A stretch of 64,000 nucleotides of DNA from Pomphorhynchus laevis (lineage: Eukaryota; Acanthocephala; Palaeacanthocephala; Echinorhynchida; Pomphorhynchidae): positions 62,001-126,000 of the forward strand of contig WNNJ02002097.1 of assembly GCA_012934845.2 (NCBI GenBank), in the 5' to 3' direction. The translations under genes were made by a program, and so were the position numbers. Every line of letters begins with the position of its first letter. Positions within the stretch are counted from its first letter, which is position 1. Shown piece after piece: positions 40,481 to 49,730 of the stretch. The notes below the pieces were generated by a model. The model searched no databases and was not told the DNA's origin. It saw only the letters and a program-made list of their open reading frames with translations.

Positions 40481-41256
40481 GGGCACGAATGTGCTGAGTA
40501 AACAACGGTCCAGGATTTCTAAAGAAATGCATATTTATGGAAATTAACATAAATATACAATATACGTTGTATAGAATACAAATATTAATAATTAAAATAA
40601 TAATTAATAACAAATATTAATAATTAAACGTTGATACTTTGTGTAATGCAAAATGTAAAATTGTTTAAAAATTACATATTTCTATAAAATTACGTCTGAT
40701 TTGTAAATGTTTTTCGAATTTTAGACATTTCATATGAACGATATTGGAGAATTACCTAATGGCTGGGAACAACGCGTTAGTCGCTCTAATGGTAAAATAC
40801 TGCATTTATACAAAATTGTGTTGCTTAGTAGCTGGAATTTGATTCACGACTTTTAGTCACCATGTCACTTCTAGACGACCACTTTAGCACGAAATGATGG
40901 AGTACCCGGCAACACTCATCAGTAGACTAAAGTACTCACTGGCCGTTTCGGTTGCCTGTGTGACATTGCGAATAAAGGCGTTTCCGACACTTTGCTTAAT
41001 TGACTGAGGCATACGCTCTTAACCAGATCGAATTGCTGTGTGGACCATCCTTAAACACTAGGCAGAGGTTGTTGCTGAATTGTCGCTGCACTCGTTGGAT
41101 CCTTAGTGGATACGGCATGTATATTGGTGGTCTAGAAGTGTCGTGGTGACTGAAAGTCATGAATTAAAGTTTAGTCTATAAATCAACATTAATTTCTGTA
41201 AATTTCGTATTTCGTAAGAAATCCTGGACCGTTGTCTAATCAGCACATACGGGCAC
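40481..41256. mobile_element. non-autonomous TIR element carrying a host exon
   Basis: Left end 40481-40530 (gggcacgaatgtgctgagta, aacaacggtccaggatttct) is the inverted complement of the right end 41207-41256 over about 40 bp with four mismatches. No transposase frame is present. The body is the repeat shared with 39868-40190, plus a 330-bp left part that includes a PIN1-like WW exon. The target duplication is not clear. The superfamily is unassigned. Confidence 0.65.
40734..40791 (+). pseudogene. PIN1: PIN1-like first exon (WW domain start)
   Basis: From ATG 40734 the frame reads MNDIGELPNGWEQRVSRSNG. This matches the start of the prolyl isomerase Pin1 (human: LPPGWEKRMSRSSG), where the WW domain binds phospho-Ser/Thr-Pro. 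After the Gly, a GT at 40792 gives a possible splice donor at the point where the next residues (a RVYYFNH-type strand) should begin. No second WW half or isomerase domain follows within several kb. It is therefore probably a captured or orphan exon inside the TIR element. A real gene with a distant next exon is less likely. Confidence 0.65.
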
Positions 41257-41625
41257 AGCCATTATTATTTTCATCGACATTTTGATTTTGAAATGTTTTA
41301 ATGTACCGAGATATACGGGTGATTTAGTTTTGCATGTCATTTGATTTTGACATCTATATCTCTTATCTGTAGCAGAACAAGTTATGATACCGTCTTCATT
41401 AATGTCAGCGCAGCATTTACATATTTTGTCTTTGCATTTTTCCGTATAATACTCAGTTTTATTTAATGTCTTAATTGTTTTGCTTGTTGTCAAAATAGAT
41501 ATGCGTGATCTCGGAATTCTAAAGAAAATGCGCGGTTTCTTATTAATGTTTGAGTTTTGAATACAAAGATCAATTCGACCGCTTTTGCCTTTGCATGGCA
41601 CACCCTTTGAGCCCGGGTGTACCAT
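41236..41625 (-). mobile_element. PLE-type GIY-YIG endonuclease N-terminal remnant
   Basis: A 129-codon frame with KCKDKICKCCADINEDG, TDKRYRCQNQMTCKTKSP and VYLGT, which follows the Cys-rich lead-in and first strand of PLE GIY-YIG domains (C..C...S.T.k.Y....TC.t.nVVYL). The YIG half is missing. Subfamily unclear, and no RT lies next to it. Confidence 0.5.
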
Positions 41626-42150
41626 GAAAATGCAAAAGCGGACGAAATGACCTGTGTATCCAAAACTTAGACATCAGGGAATATGAATCTGGAAATTTGG
41701 AAGCGAATACTGACTTGGATTTGAATATACAATTCTAAATATATGAAAACATCCACCGAAGAATCTCCAAGGCGGTTTGACAACAGGTTTCCGGTGAAAG
41801 TACAAATATATGAACGCATATATTAAACGATTTCGTATTAAGGTATTTGTAGAAAAAATGGAAAGTTTCATATAACTGGGAAATTATAGAGTGAATCGAT
41901 GGATAGTTGAGAGTGCTGAGAGTGCTAAGCGTGTGCCAAAAAACGACGCAAGTTGGAGTCCTAAAATAAACAAAATAATTTCTGAAAGAAAATTCTGGTA
42001 CTCAAACATCTGATGAGCCCCAGTGTAGCATTCAAAAGCAAAAGCGGGCGAAATAACCTGAGTATCTAACACTCAGGCATCAGGGAATATGGATCTGGAA
42101 ATTTTGAAGCGAATACTGACCTGTATTTGAATCTACAATTATATATAATT
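41595..42150 (+). repeat. two spaced copies of a hammerhead-bearing repeat
   Basis: About 41595-41750 and 42005-42150 share gcaaaagcgg-cgaaat-acctg, then catcagggaatatg-atctggaaatttt and gaagcgaatactgac. The spacing of about 410 bp and the direct orientation resemble PLE pseudo-LTRs. The second copy keeps an almost complete hammerhead core; the first is decayed (ctttgagcccgggtg). Confidence 0.6.
42010..42066 (+). ncRNA. hammerhead-ribozyme-like motif
   Basis: CTGATGA at 42010-42016, stem II GCCC (42017-42020) with GGGC (42046-42049) closing a 25-nt loop, GAAA at 42050-42053, a short UA/UA stem III and a UC cleavage dinucleotide at 42065-42066. The order and the invariant core agree with a type I hammerhead. 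Stem I is poorly paired in the DNA shown. PLE pseudo-LTRs are known to carry such motifs. Confidence 0.5.
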
Positions 42151-42533
42151 TATTGGTACACCAGCCCTGGGACACCAAATGTTGTACTCGTAAATAAATC
42201 ACTGTTTTTATGATGATAAGGCATAAGCACCAGGCAGTATTCTATATATTCTCATCAGACCAAGAAATAGAACCGAATTATTCTCGCAATATTCAAAAAA
42301 TAGATTTCCAGAGCAGGCTATTAATCTGCGAAAAGTAAGGATGCTTTACTGCTCTATGATTTAATCCTAATCACGTGCCTGCAAACTAGTGAACGAAGAT
42401 CGTCACGAACCAGTTGCAACAAGATCTAAACAACACCAACATCCTGCGCCGACATTAGTACTCTATCAGCTTTATTTAAGCAAACAAATCAAAGAAAAAT
42501 CCCTAAGGTGCCAATAGATGATTATCATGTTCA

Positions 42534-42575
42534 CACTACTGAAGAATCACATAAGGGCGAAACAAGTGTATAGCG
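42534..42575 (+). ncRNA. hammerhead-ribozyme-like motif, copy 1
   Basis: CTA-CTGAAGA, a weak stem II region of 13 nt, GAAAC at 42559-42563, loop AAGT, GTA, then TAG pairing back with the leading CTA as stem I. CTGAAGA satisfies the CUGANGA core. Stem II does not pair well, so it is probably degenerate. It lies in a block (taaggtgccaat-gatgattatcat) repeated about 290 bp downstream. Confidence 0.4.
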
Positions 42576-42832
42576 TTGTGTTTGCGTTCGATTACGCATG
42601 GTTTTTTATTGACTTATCGATTACACGTACAGCAAATAATGTAATTTGTTCCCAGTTTTAATCTTAAACTTCTTGAAATATAAATGGAATCCCTCGTGGA
42701 TCCTAGGCTGCCTTTCAAGTTATACTTTTTCAACAAAATATAATTGAATCTATTTATGGATAAGGATAGAACTGGATAGATTTACTTGTGTCAGTGTGTG
42801 CTAAGGTGCCAATGGATGAGTATCATGTTCAT

Positions 42833-42866
42833 GATACTGATGAGTCTTACAAAACACGTGTCTAGC
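42833..42866 (+). ncRNA. hammerhead-ribozyme-like motif, copy 2
   Basis: CTGATGA at 42837-42843, a shortened stem II stretch, AAAAC in place of GAAAC, ACGT loop, GTC at 42860-42862 and TAGC. It aligns position by position with the copy at 42534-42575. Each copy keeps core bases the other has lost, which supports a common functional ancestor. Confidence 0.4.
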
Positions 42867-42899
42867 GTTCGATGACGCATGGTTTCAATGGTGTAGTTA

Positions 42900-43480
42900 T
42901 TTTAAATGTACATTAAAACCAGTTTCTGTTTATATGAAAAAATACTTAAAGTAATTAAAACACTTCAAAAAATATTGCAAGGTAATCGAAATTAATACTG
43001 GAAAAATACACTATTTCAGTATTAATTCTACAAAAGAGTTTTTAGAACAGACAAAAGGAATAAATTTTCAAAATATAAATACATACGATTTTAGTACTCT
43101 TTATACAAATCTAGGTTTAGTAGATATTAAAGAAGCGTTAGTAAAATTAATTAATCTTATATTCGGAAAAATATATACATATATGTTATAATAATTATAA
43201 CACCTATCTAACAAAAATTAAACCATCAAGTAAATATAAATATATGGATAAAATTGAATTAATAGAATCCTTAAATATTTTGATAAATCAAAATTATTTA
43301 AGAGTAGGGACATCTATATTTAGACAAGTAAAAGGTATTCCAATGGGTGGTAATAGTAGCCCAATTATAGCTGACTTGTTTTTAAGCTTTATAGAATATG
43401 AATTTGTTCATAACTGTGTAAAAACTAAATCTAAACAATATAAATATATGAAATATATGTTTCGATACATTGATGATTAA
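42900..43480 (+). mobile_element. Naiad PLE RT fragment, plus strand
   Basis: Codes for the middle of the RT (TLKPVSVYMKK-type, NTYDFSTLYTNL, FRQVKGIPMGGNSSPI) and stops right at the catalytic FRYIDD. It is nearly identical to the opposite strand at about 44300-44885, making a 580-bp inverted repeat with the main Naiad copy. It lacks its own tail and abuts the tail of the main copy. Confidence 0.85.
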
Positions 43481-43843
43481 ATCAGCTAACTGAGTCTACG
43501 TATTTAATATAATTATAAAATAAACAAAACATAATAATGCTAAATCAAAATTTAATAATTAAATAATAAAATTAATAATTGTTTTTAGATTTTCTATAAT
43601 TTAAATCAAGTTAAAAAATAAAATAAAAAATAAAATTTAAAATAAACGTCATTTTTATGAATTGACTAATAAATAACAGACGTTGTATCAGAATAAGAAT
43701 TAGAGGTCATCAGGAGGAACTGCTATGCTATCAGGTTTCGGCCCCTAACTCCTCTACCCAACATAGCAGCGGGGCCAAATACATGCTAATGATGTATTTC
43801 CTCTGAAATAACTATCTAGTATCTTATTCTAATGCAAAGTATA

Positions 43844-45814
43844 TTATTTATTATCCATCCATAAAAATTTGCCACTTAAGAGTTTAAATTTATTCTTTAT
43901 ATTATTGTGTTGATTTATATATTTTACTATTTTCTGCTTGATATTATTTTTATAGTAACCTAGTTTAAAATATGTATCTATTAAATTATTTAAATGATTT
44001 TGAAGAAAGCCAATATCATTACATATTGTTGCAATTCTTAAAATTTCATTATTTAATGTATTATATTTTATATTATATGGTATGCATGAATGCTCATGCA
44101 AAAATATGTTTCTTGTAAATTTAAATATGTCATCTTTACGATATAAATCAATAGTAGTTTTAGTTAATGTTAATTTAAAGTTCATATCTAGATATACACC
44201 TTCTTTATCATTAATATTGGTTTTGTTAAGAATAAGGCTTTCTGAATAAATGTGCTCACTAATTGAATAAAAATTATTAGAATTAAATACACATATATCA
44301 TCAATGTATCGAAACATATATTTCATATATTTATATTGTTTAGATTTAGTTTTTACACAGTTATGAACAAATTCATATTCTATAAAGCTTAAAAACAAGT
44401 CAGCTATAATTGGGCTACTATTACCACCCATTGGAACACCTTTTACTTGTCTAAATATAGATGTCCCTACTTTTAAATAATTTTGATTTATCAAAATATT
44501 TAAGGATTCTATTAATTCAATTTTATCCATATATTTATATTTATTTGATGGTTTAATTTTTGTTAGATAGGCGTTATAATTATTATAACATATATATGTA
44601 TATCTTTTTCCGAATATAAGGTTAATTAATTTTACTAACGCTTCTTTAATATCTACTAAATCTAGATTTGTATAAAGCGTACTAAAATCGTATGTATTTA
44701 TATTCTGAAAATTTATTCCTTTTGTCTGTTCTAAAAATTCTTTTGTAGAATTAATACTGAAATAGTGTTTTATACCAGTATTAATTTCGATTACCTTACA
44801 ATATTTTTTAAAGTGTGCTTTAATTACTTTAAGTATTTTATTCATATAGACAGAAAGTGGTTTTAATGTACATTTAAACGCACTACATATGAACCTAGGT
44901 TTTATTGGATTTTTATGTAATTTTGGATTCCAATATAATATAGGTATAGTTTTATTATCTAATTCAACCTTTATACCCTTTTTATCCATTATAGAACATT
45001 GACTTGTAATAATTGTTTCTAAACTCAACTCACTACGTTCATATGTTGGATTTACATTTAAATCATTAGAATTAACCTCTTTCATTAGTATTTCATAATA
45101 AAGCTTTTTGCATATGAAGACAAAGTTATTACTAGCTTTATCAATAGTTGTTATTATATATTTATCCTTTAATTTAGTAAGTTCTTTATACATATCTTTA
45201 TTAATTTTATCTTTCCTTTTATAATTGTTTGTTATTTTCATTTTATTTTTAATTTTATCAAATATATAATCTTTCCAAATGTTAATCTTAGATATATTCG
45301 AGCTTTCACTATTAATCAGCTTACTAAAGTAATCATTTAAGTTATTATATAACGAATTGTAAATTTTATTTTTGTCGTTGTTATTATTTAATCTATATTT
45401 ATACCCTTTTGATAGCAGCTTTCTTAATTCACAATTTTCAATTAATTCTAGATTATGGGTACATATATGTTCATTTATTTTATCAAAACTAAGACTTTTA
45501 CAATTGCATTCTGTTTCCATTATGTTTCTAATATTATCGTTACATATTGATTTTAATTCTTTATTATAATTACAAATTTTTCGTCCTAATGGTGGTAGGA
45601 GTTTATACCTTATTTTAGGAATATATTTACTTAAATCTGACCCTATTATTTCTTTACTTTTAGAATTATTTAAAAGTCCGGCTATATTTATGTTATCTAT
45701 ACATTTATTAATGAAGTTTATGGTTAATGTATATTTTCTATTGTTATTATTAACATTTATTGTACGATTATAGTATTTTGTATTACAATAACTGTCTATT
45801 ATACAACTTTGCAT
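43844..45814 (-). CDS. Naiad PLE reverse transcriptase with CxC linker
   Basis: A 656-codon open frame, very Asn/Lys/Ile rich. Order: CNC at residues 103-105, then KYIITTIDKASNNFVFICKK (about 218-237), YWNPKLHKNPIKPRFICSAF (294-313), DFSTLYTNL (376-384), VKGVPMGGNSSPI (457-469) and the catalytic YIDD (503-506), with a thumb region to the end (DIFKFTRNIFLHEH). These are PLE RT motifs, related to telomerase RT; it would copy the element RNA at a nicked target. The start used is the first ATG; the protein was probably longer and fused to the endonuclease upstream. Confidence 0.9.
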   Translation of the reverse strand: MQSCIIDSYCNTKYYNRTINVNNNNRKYTLTINFINKCIDNINIAGLLNNSKSKEIIGSDLSKYIPKIRYKLLPPLGRKICNYNKELKSICNDNIRNIMETECNCKSLSFDKINEHICTHNLELIENCELRKLLSKGYKYRLNNNNDKNKIYNSLYNNLNDYFSKLINSESSNISKINIWKDYIFDKIKNKMKITNNYKRKDKINKDMYKELTKLKDKYIITTIDKASNNFVFICKKLYYEILMKEVNSNDLNVNPTYERSELSLETIITSQCSIMDKKGIKVELDNKTIPILYWNPKLHKNPIKPRFICSAFKCTLKPLSVYMNKILKVIKAHFKKYCKVIEINTGIKHYFSINSTKEFLEQTKGINFQNINTYDFSTLYTNLDLVDIKEALVKLINLIFGKRYTYICYNNYNAYLTKIKPSNKYKYMDKIELIESLNILINQNYLKVGTSIFRQVKGVPMGGNSSPIIADLFLSFIEYEFVHNCVKTKSKQYKYMKYMFRYIDDICVFNSNNFYSISEHIYSESLILNKTNINDKEGVYLDMNFKLTLTKTTIDLYRKDDIFKFTRNIFLHEHSCIPYNIKYNTLNNEILRIATICNDIGFLQNHLNNLIDTYFKLGYYKNNIKQKIVKYINQHNNIKNKFKLLSGKFLWMDNK

Positions 45815-45828
45815 ATCATAGTCGTTAA

Positions 45829-46548
45829 TTAATCTTTATTTATTAAACATATGATATCTTTAGAAAAACTTCTTATATTTACATAAAGATCTTTTAGCTT
45901 ATTATGTCTTAAAAGTTGTTTTAATATTTCTAATTGTTCATTTATATACATATCTTTTTTAATATTTTTAACTCTATTTTTCTTATTCCTTTTATCACCA
46001 TGACTTCTTGGTTTGCGTTTAACAGGATTATTATATAGTTGTTTATTATGTATTATACTACTTCTGCCAATTCCTTGTACCACGTCATTCAATCCTAATG
46101 GGTACATGGAATTAAGCGTTTTAATCCAAAAATCTTCTTTTTCTAATAGTTTTTGATTTAATATTGAAATGTTTTCTTCGATAATGTTCTAAAATAAATA
46201 ATTTACAGTTTTTAATATCATGTCCTATTAATCTCATATGTTTATGAAATATAGTTTTACTATTATTCTGTATATTATATATGTGTTGCCTAAACCTAGT
46301 TTTTGACATTTGATATGTTTTCCTATATATTGCAATTCACATGTACATTGTATTAGATACACTACACCTGCGGTATTGCAGTTACAATTATTATTAATAT
46401 TTAATGAAAAACATTTGTTTTTCGTATTACTTACAATACAATTATTATTTATAACATCACAAACTATACAATTTTTTCTGTTACATTTAAAAGATCTAAA
46501 ATTGAAATCATTAGTACTTACGTATTTTTCCAATATGGTTGAGTACAT
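45829..46548 (-). pseudogene. Naiad GIY-YIG endonuclease and basic linker, N-terminal to RT
   Basis: The first block carries zinc-type cysteines CNRKNCIVC and CNCNTAG, then GVVYLIQCT and LQYIGKH, the GIY and YIG strands. The next carries TRFRQHIYNIQNN and GHDIKNCKLFILEHYRRKHF, the helix and His/Glu part of PLE endonucleases. The linker is rich in Lys/Arg (KRKPRSHGDKRNKKNRVK). The domain nicks target DNA for priming. The frame is broken about two or three times. Confidence 0.82.
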
Positions 46549-46559
46549 GTAACTTTTAA

Positions 46560-46800
46560 GCCATAATTTTTAACGTAGCTTTTTCGCCACCTAGTTTAGT
46601 TGACTCAGACTAAACTTACAACGGGCCATCCAGCAGCATCTGACAGGGGGCTGCCCTGCTTAAGGCGGTTGCAGGCTGGAACAAGATCTATAAAGATCTA
46701 CCACCTTCACTCCACGTGCTACGCGACCTAGCTATTGGCCATTACCTGGTCTCTTAAACGTGATCACGTGAAGCAGTTTACATTTTAAAGTGTAAACACC
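46560..46800 (-). other. GC-rich structured leader of the Naiad element
   Basis: A stretch with far higher GC than its surroundings, directly upstream of the endonuclease. It contains the foldback AGTTTAGT...ACTAAACT (46592-46617), aagatctataaagatct and tgatcacgtga palindromes, and tgacagggggctgccctgct. No open frame. Likely the 5' untranslated region. Confidence 0.5.
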
Positions 46801-47079
46801 TTGGGATGCAAACTTCTCCCTTTTTTAAGAATTAATAATTCATGCTTGTTTGAAAATAAGAAAAAATAATAGTAAAGTCGTAACCAATAATACATAGTTT
46901 CAGTATTTCTAACAGAGTTGTATTTAATTATAAATACACCTCTGTTAGAAGGTGTATTTATAATTATAATAAAATAATATAATAAAATGTTATTTATTAT
47001 TAGATATATATATTTATTTTTTATTATTAGATAATATATTTATTATTAGAATTAAATATGTGCATTTAATTCTAATAAT

Positions 47080-47725
47080 TTTTATTCAATTAGTGAGTAC
47101 ATTTATCCAGAAAGCCTTACTCTTAACAAAACCAATATTAATGATAAAGAAGGTGTATATCTAGATATGAACATTAAATTAACATTAACTAAAACTACTA
47201 TTAATTTATATCGTAAAGATGACATATTTAAATTTACAAGAACATATTTTTGCATGATCATTCATGCATACCATATAATATAAAATATAAATTGGCCGCG
47301 CTGCTTTGATGGGTAGATGAGTTAGGGGCCGAAATCTGATAGCATAGCAGTTCCTCCTGATGACCTCTAATTCTTATTATGATACAACGTCTGTTATTTA
47401 ATAGTCAATTCATAAAAATTTACTTTTATTTGAAATTTAAACATTTTTTAACCTAATATAAATTAGCACGTATTTGACCCCGCTGCTATGTTGTGTCGAA
47501 GAATTAGGGGCCGGAACCTGATATATGCTTATCCCTGATATGGGATAAGCAAATGTCACCAGAGGAAATGCATCATTAGCATATATTTGACCCAGTTGCT
47601 ATGTAGGAAATAAGGTCCGCAAGCATTTCCTCCTGATGACGTAAAAATTTTATGGATAATAAATAATATAGTTTGTATTTGAATAAGATACTAGATAATC
47701 CAATTTCATCATAGAACACATTTAT
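47080..47725 (+). mobile_element. Naiad PLE 3' fragment and tandem tails, plus strand
   Basis: 47090-47290 codes for LTLNKTNINDKEGVYLDMNI and TIDLYRKDDIFKFTR-like sequence from the RT thumb. Three tail modules in plus sense follow (about 47295-47460, 47465-47540 and 47575-47720), each with the ctgctatgt landmark. A truncated copy with stacked tails, as PLE insertions often show. Confidence 0.75.
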
Positions 47726-49730
47726 CCCTGTAGCCTTATTTTTAAATATAGGTATAGATCTTGGACACACTATTTTCATTTTATCCTTGTTTTTGTACGA
47801 TAATATAAAATAATAATATAAAATTTTTATAATAATATATATAAATAATTATATTATTTTTAATAATATAATTATAATAATTATATTAATATATATTTGT
47901 AATAATATCAAATTTAATATTATTATTAATTTAATAATATTAATTTTAATAATATCAAATTTAATCAGAGGAAACACTTTAACTTAAAATAAATTATAAA
48001 ATCTTTTAACAATTATTAATTATTTATAATTTTTTAATTATTAATAATATTATTATTAAATTTTGATTCAGCATGTTTTTTCAATTTTATAATTATATTA
48101 AATACGTATCTCAGTTAGCTGATTTGAATTGTTCGTTGAGAGTAAAATTAAATCTAAAGTCCGTGAAATTAATTTATTTTACAAAAGCATATACACTATC
48201 ACTTTACTCTTCACCGCGAGAGCTCCTGATCCCGGATAATAACATTATGTTTTCTTTTTCACTCATAGCGTTAAGCTTTGTCAACAAGTTTAAATTGAAC
48301 AAGTCAAAAGTTACAAAAACTCGTTTGTACAGTAAGGATGAAAAATATAACTATATTAGACCAGTTAGATACAAAATGATCGCAATCTTAATGTTCTGCA
48401 TGAAATAATCAGTGGTGTCTACTGCATTATTCTTATACTTCAACAATAAAACTGATCGTTGGATTAGTGCAGTCTACCGAAACACCAACTTCTAAATACA
48501 TCAATCCATTTTCTCCCCTTTCACTGTATGACGACTAAATCCATGATCGTCATAGTAGACATAAAATGGTCTTTTTTAATCAAACTAAAAAAGACTGCAA
48601 GGCGTATATATTCTTTGATGGAAATAGGTAATAGGATTTCTGATTCAAAGTGGGAATCGATTACTTAGTTGATTACTTGTTTCTCTCTAGTAAGTAATCC
48701 TAATTTAATCCAATTTAACTACAACTTCCTCGTAATCAGGACAACGCTATATATTTCTTGTCCAACTTTTTCTACAATTCCTCTTTGTAAAATTGATTCA
48801 CAACATGTAGATCAAATTATACCTCTAAACATTTACATGCAACCTGATGCTATCATACGTTCAAAATCGCAAATCGTCTTCAAGTCAGAGTTAAGGAGCC
48901 TACAAGTATAATTTCACTTGCAAGTCGCAATTAATATTTAATATTAATTGATATTAATTAATATCAATTAATTAATATTAATTAATATTTAATATTAGTA
49001 TTAATAATTAATATTTGAATTTTGTATAAATAATATTACAATTTTTAATTAATATTATAATTTTGATTTCAATGTAAATTATGTATATTTTGCTAACAGC
49101 CCAAGCCGAGAGGCTGCAATGGGAATTAATAACTTATCAGAATATTATTATATAGATTATATAATAAAATATAAATTATTAATAGATTACACAGATTAAT
49201 AAATTATAATCTTACAATAATATAATTTTTTCTTGGAAATTTTGATATTCGGAATCTCATGGATGATCAAATAAACAAAACATAAATCGTGAAAGCAAGT
49301 TCAAATTACAATTTATTCTTCAAGTAAAAGCAAGCTAATTACACAGCTTTATTTACTCAACTATTTGCACATGACAAGATGCCTAAGATGGTGAAAAAAG
49401 ACTTTAAATATAATCTTGATGATATTAAATATTACAAATATGCTGATATTATTGTAATATTTTTATTGTATTTTAATTTTAATCAAACTATTTTTAATAT
49501 TTTTATTATGTCGATTCACTAAATATCAAAATCTAACCAATAGCTTGAATGCTAATCAATATTTAAGTTAGAGTCAAGCCAATTCTCTCTAGATAAAATC
49601 ACAAATAATTTAATCTCCCACAAACCATTCAATTCCATTTTTAATTTTTATATACTTTACAAAATTTATAAATATTATATATATTACAGAAGTTACATTT
49701 TATTATATTATTTCCTTAGTGAACAACCAA
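47726..49730. other. AT-rich intergenic DNA downstream of UTP3
   Basis: No recognised gene. Two plus-strand frames (48073-48408, 111 codons; 48669-48911, 80 codons) have slightly better composition but match nothing I know. The remaining DNA is very AT-rich with simple repeats (attaatatt near 48930-49000). Confidence 0.4.

Larger units (their letters stand above)
43488..46800 (-). mobile_element. Naiad-type Penelope-like element with permuted domains
   Basis: In minus-strand order: structured leader (46800-46560), GIY-YIG endonuclease (about 46548-46120), basic linker (46107-45829), then CxC motif and RT (45814-43844), and the tail (43843-43488). Endonuclease upstream of RT, with a CNC (CxC) motif between them, is the arrangement of the Naiad/Chlamys PLE clade, not of canonical PLEs. 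About three breaks separate the coding blocks, so it is not intact, but the RT frame is long and complete. Partial plus-strand copies flank it on both sides. Confidence 0.88.

Noticed and set aside
46560-46800. GC-rich Naiad leader as a tRNA or hammerhead
   Set aside because: No cloverleaf with A and B boxes at proper spacing and no CUGANGA...GAAA order. Short palindromes only.
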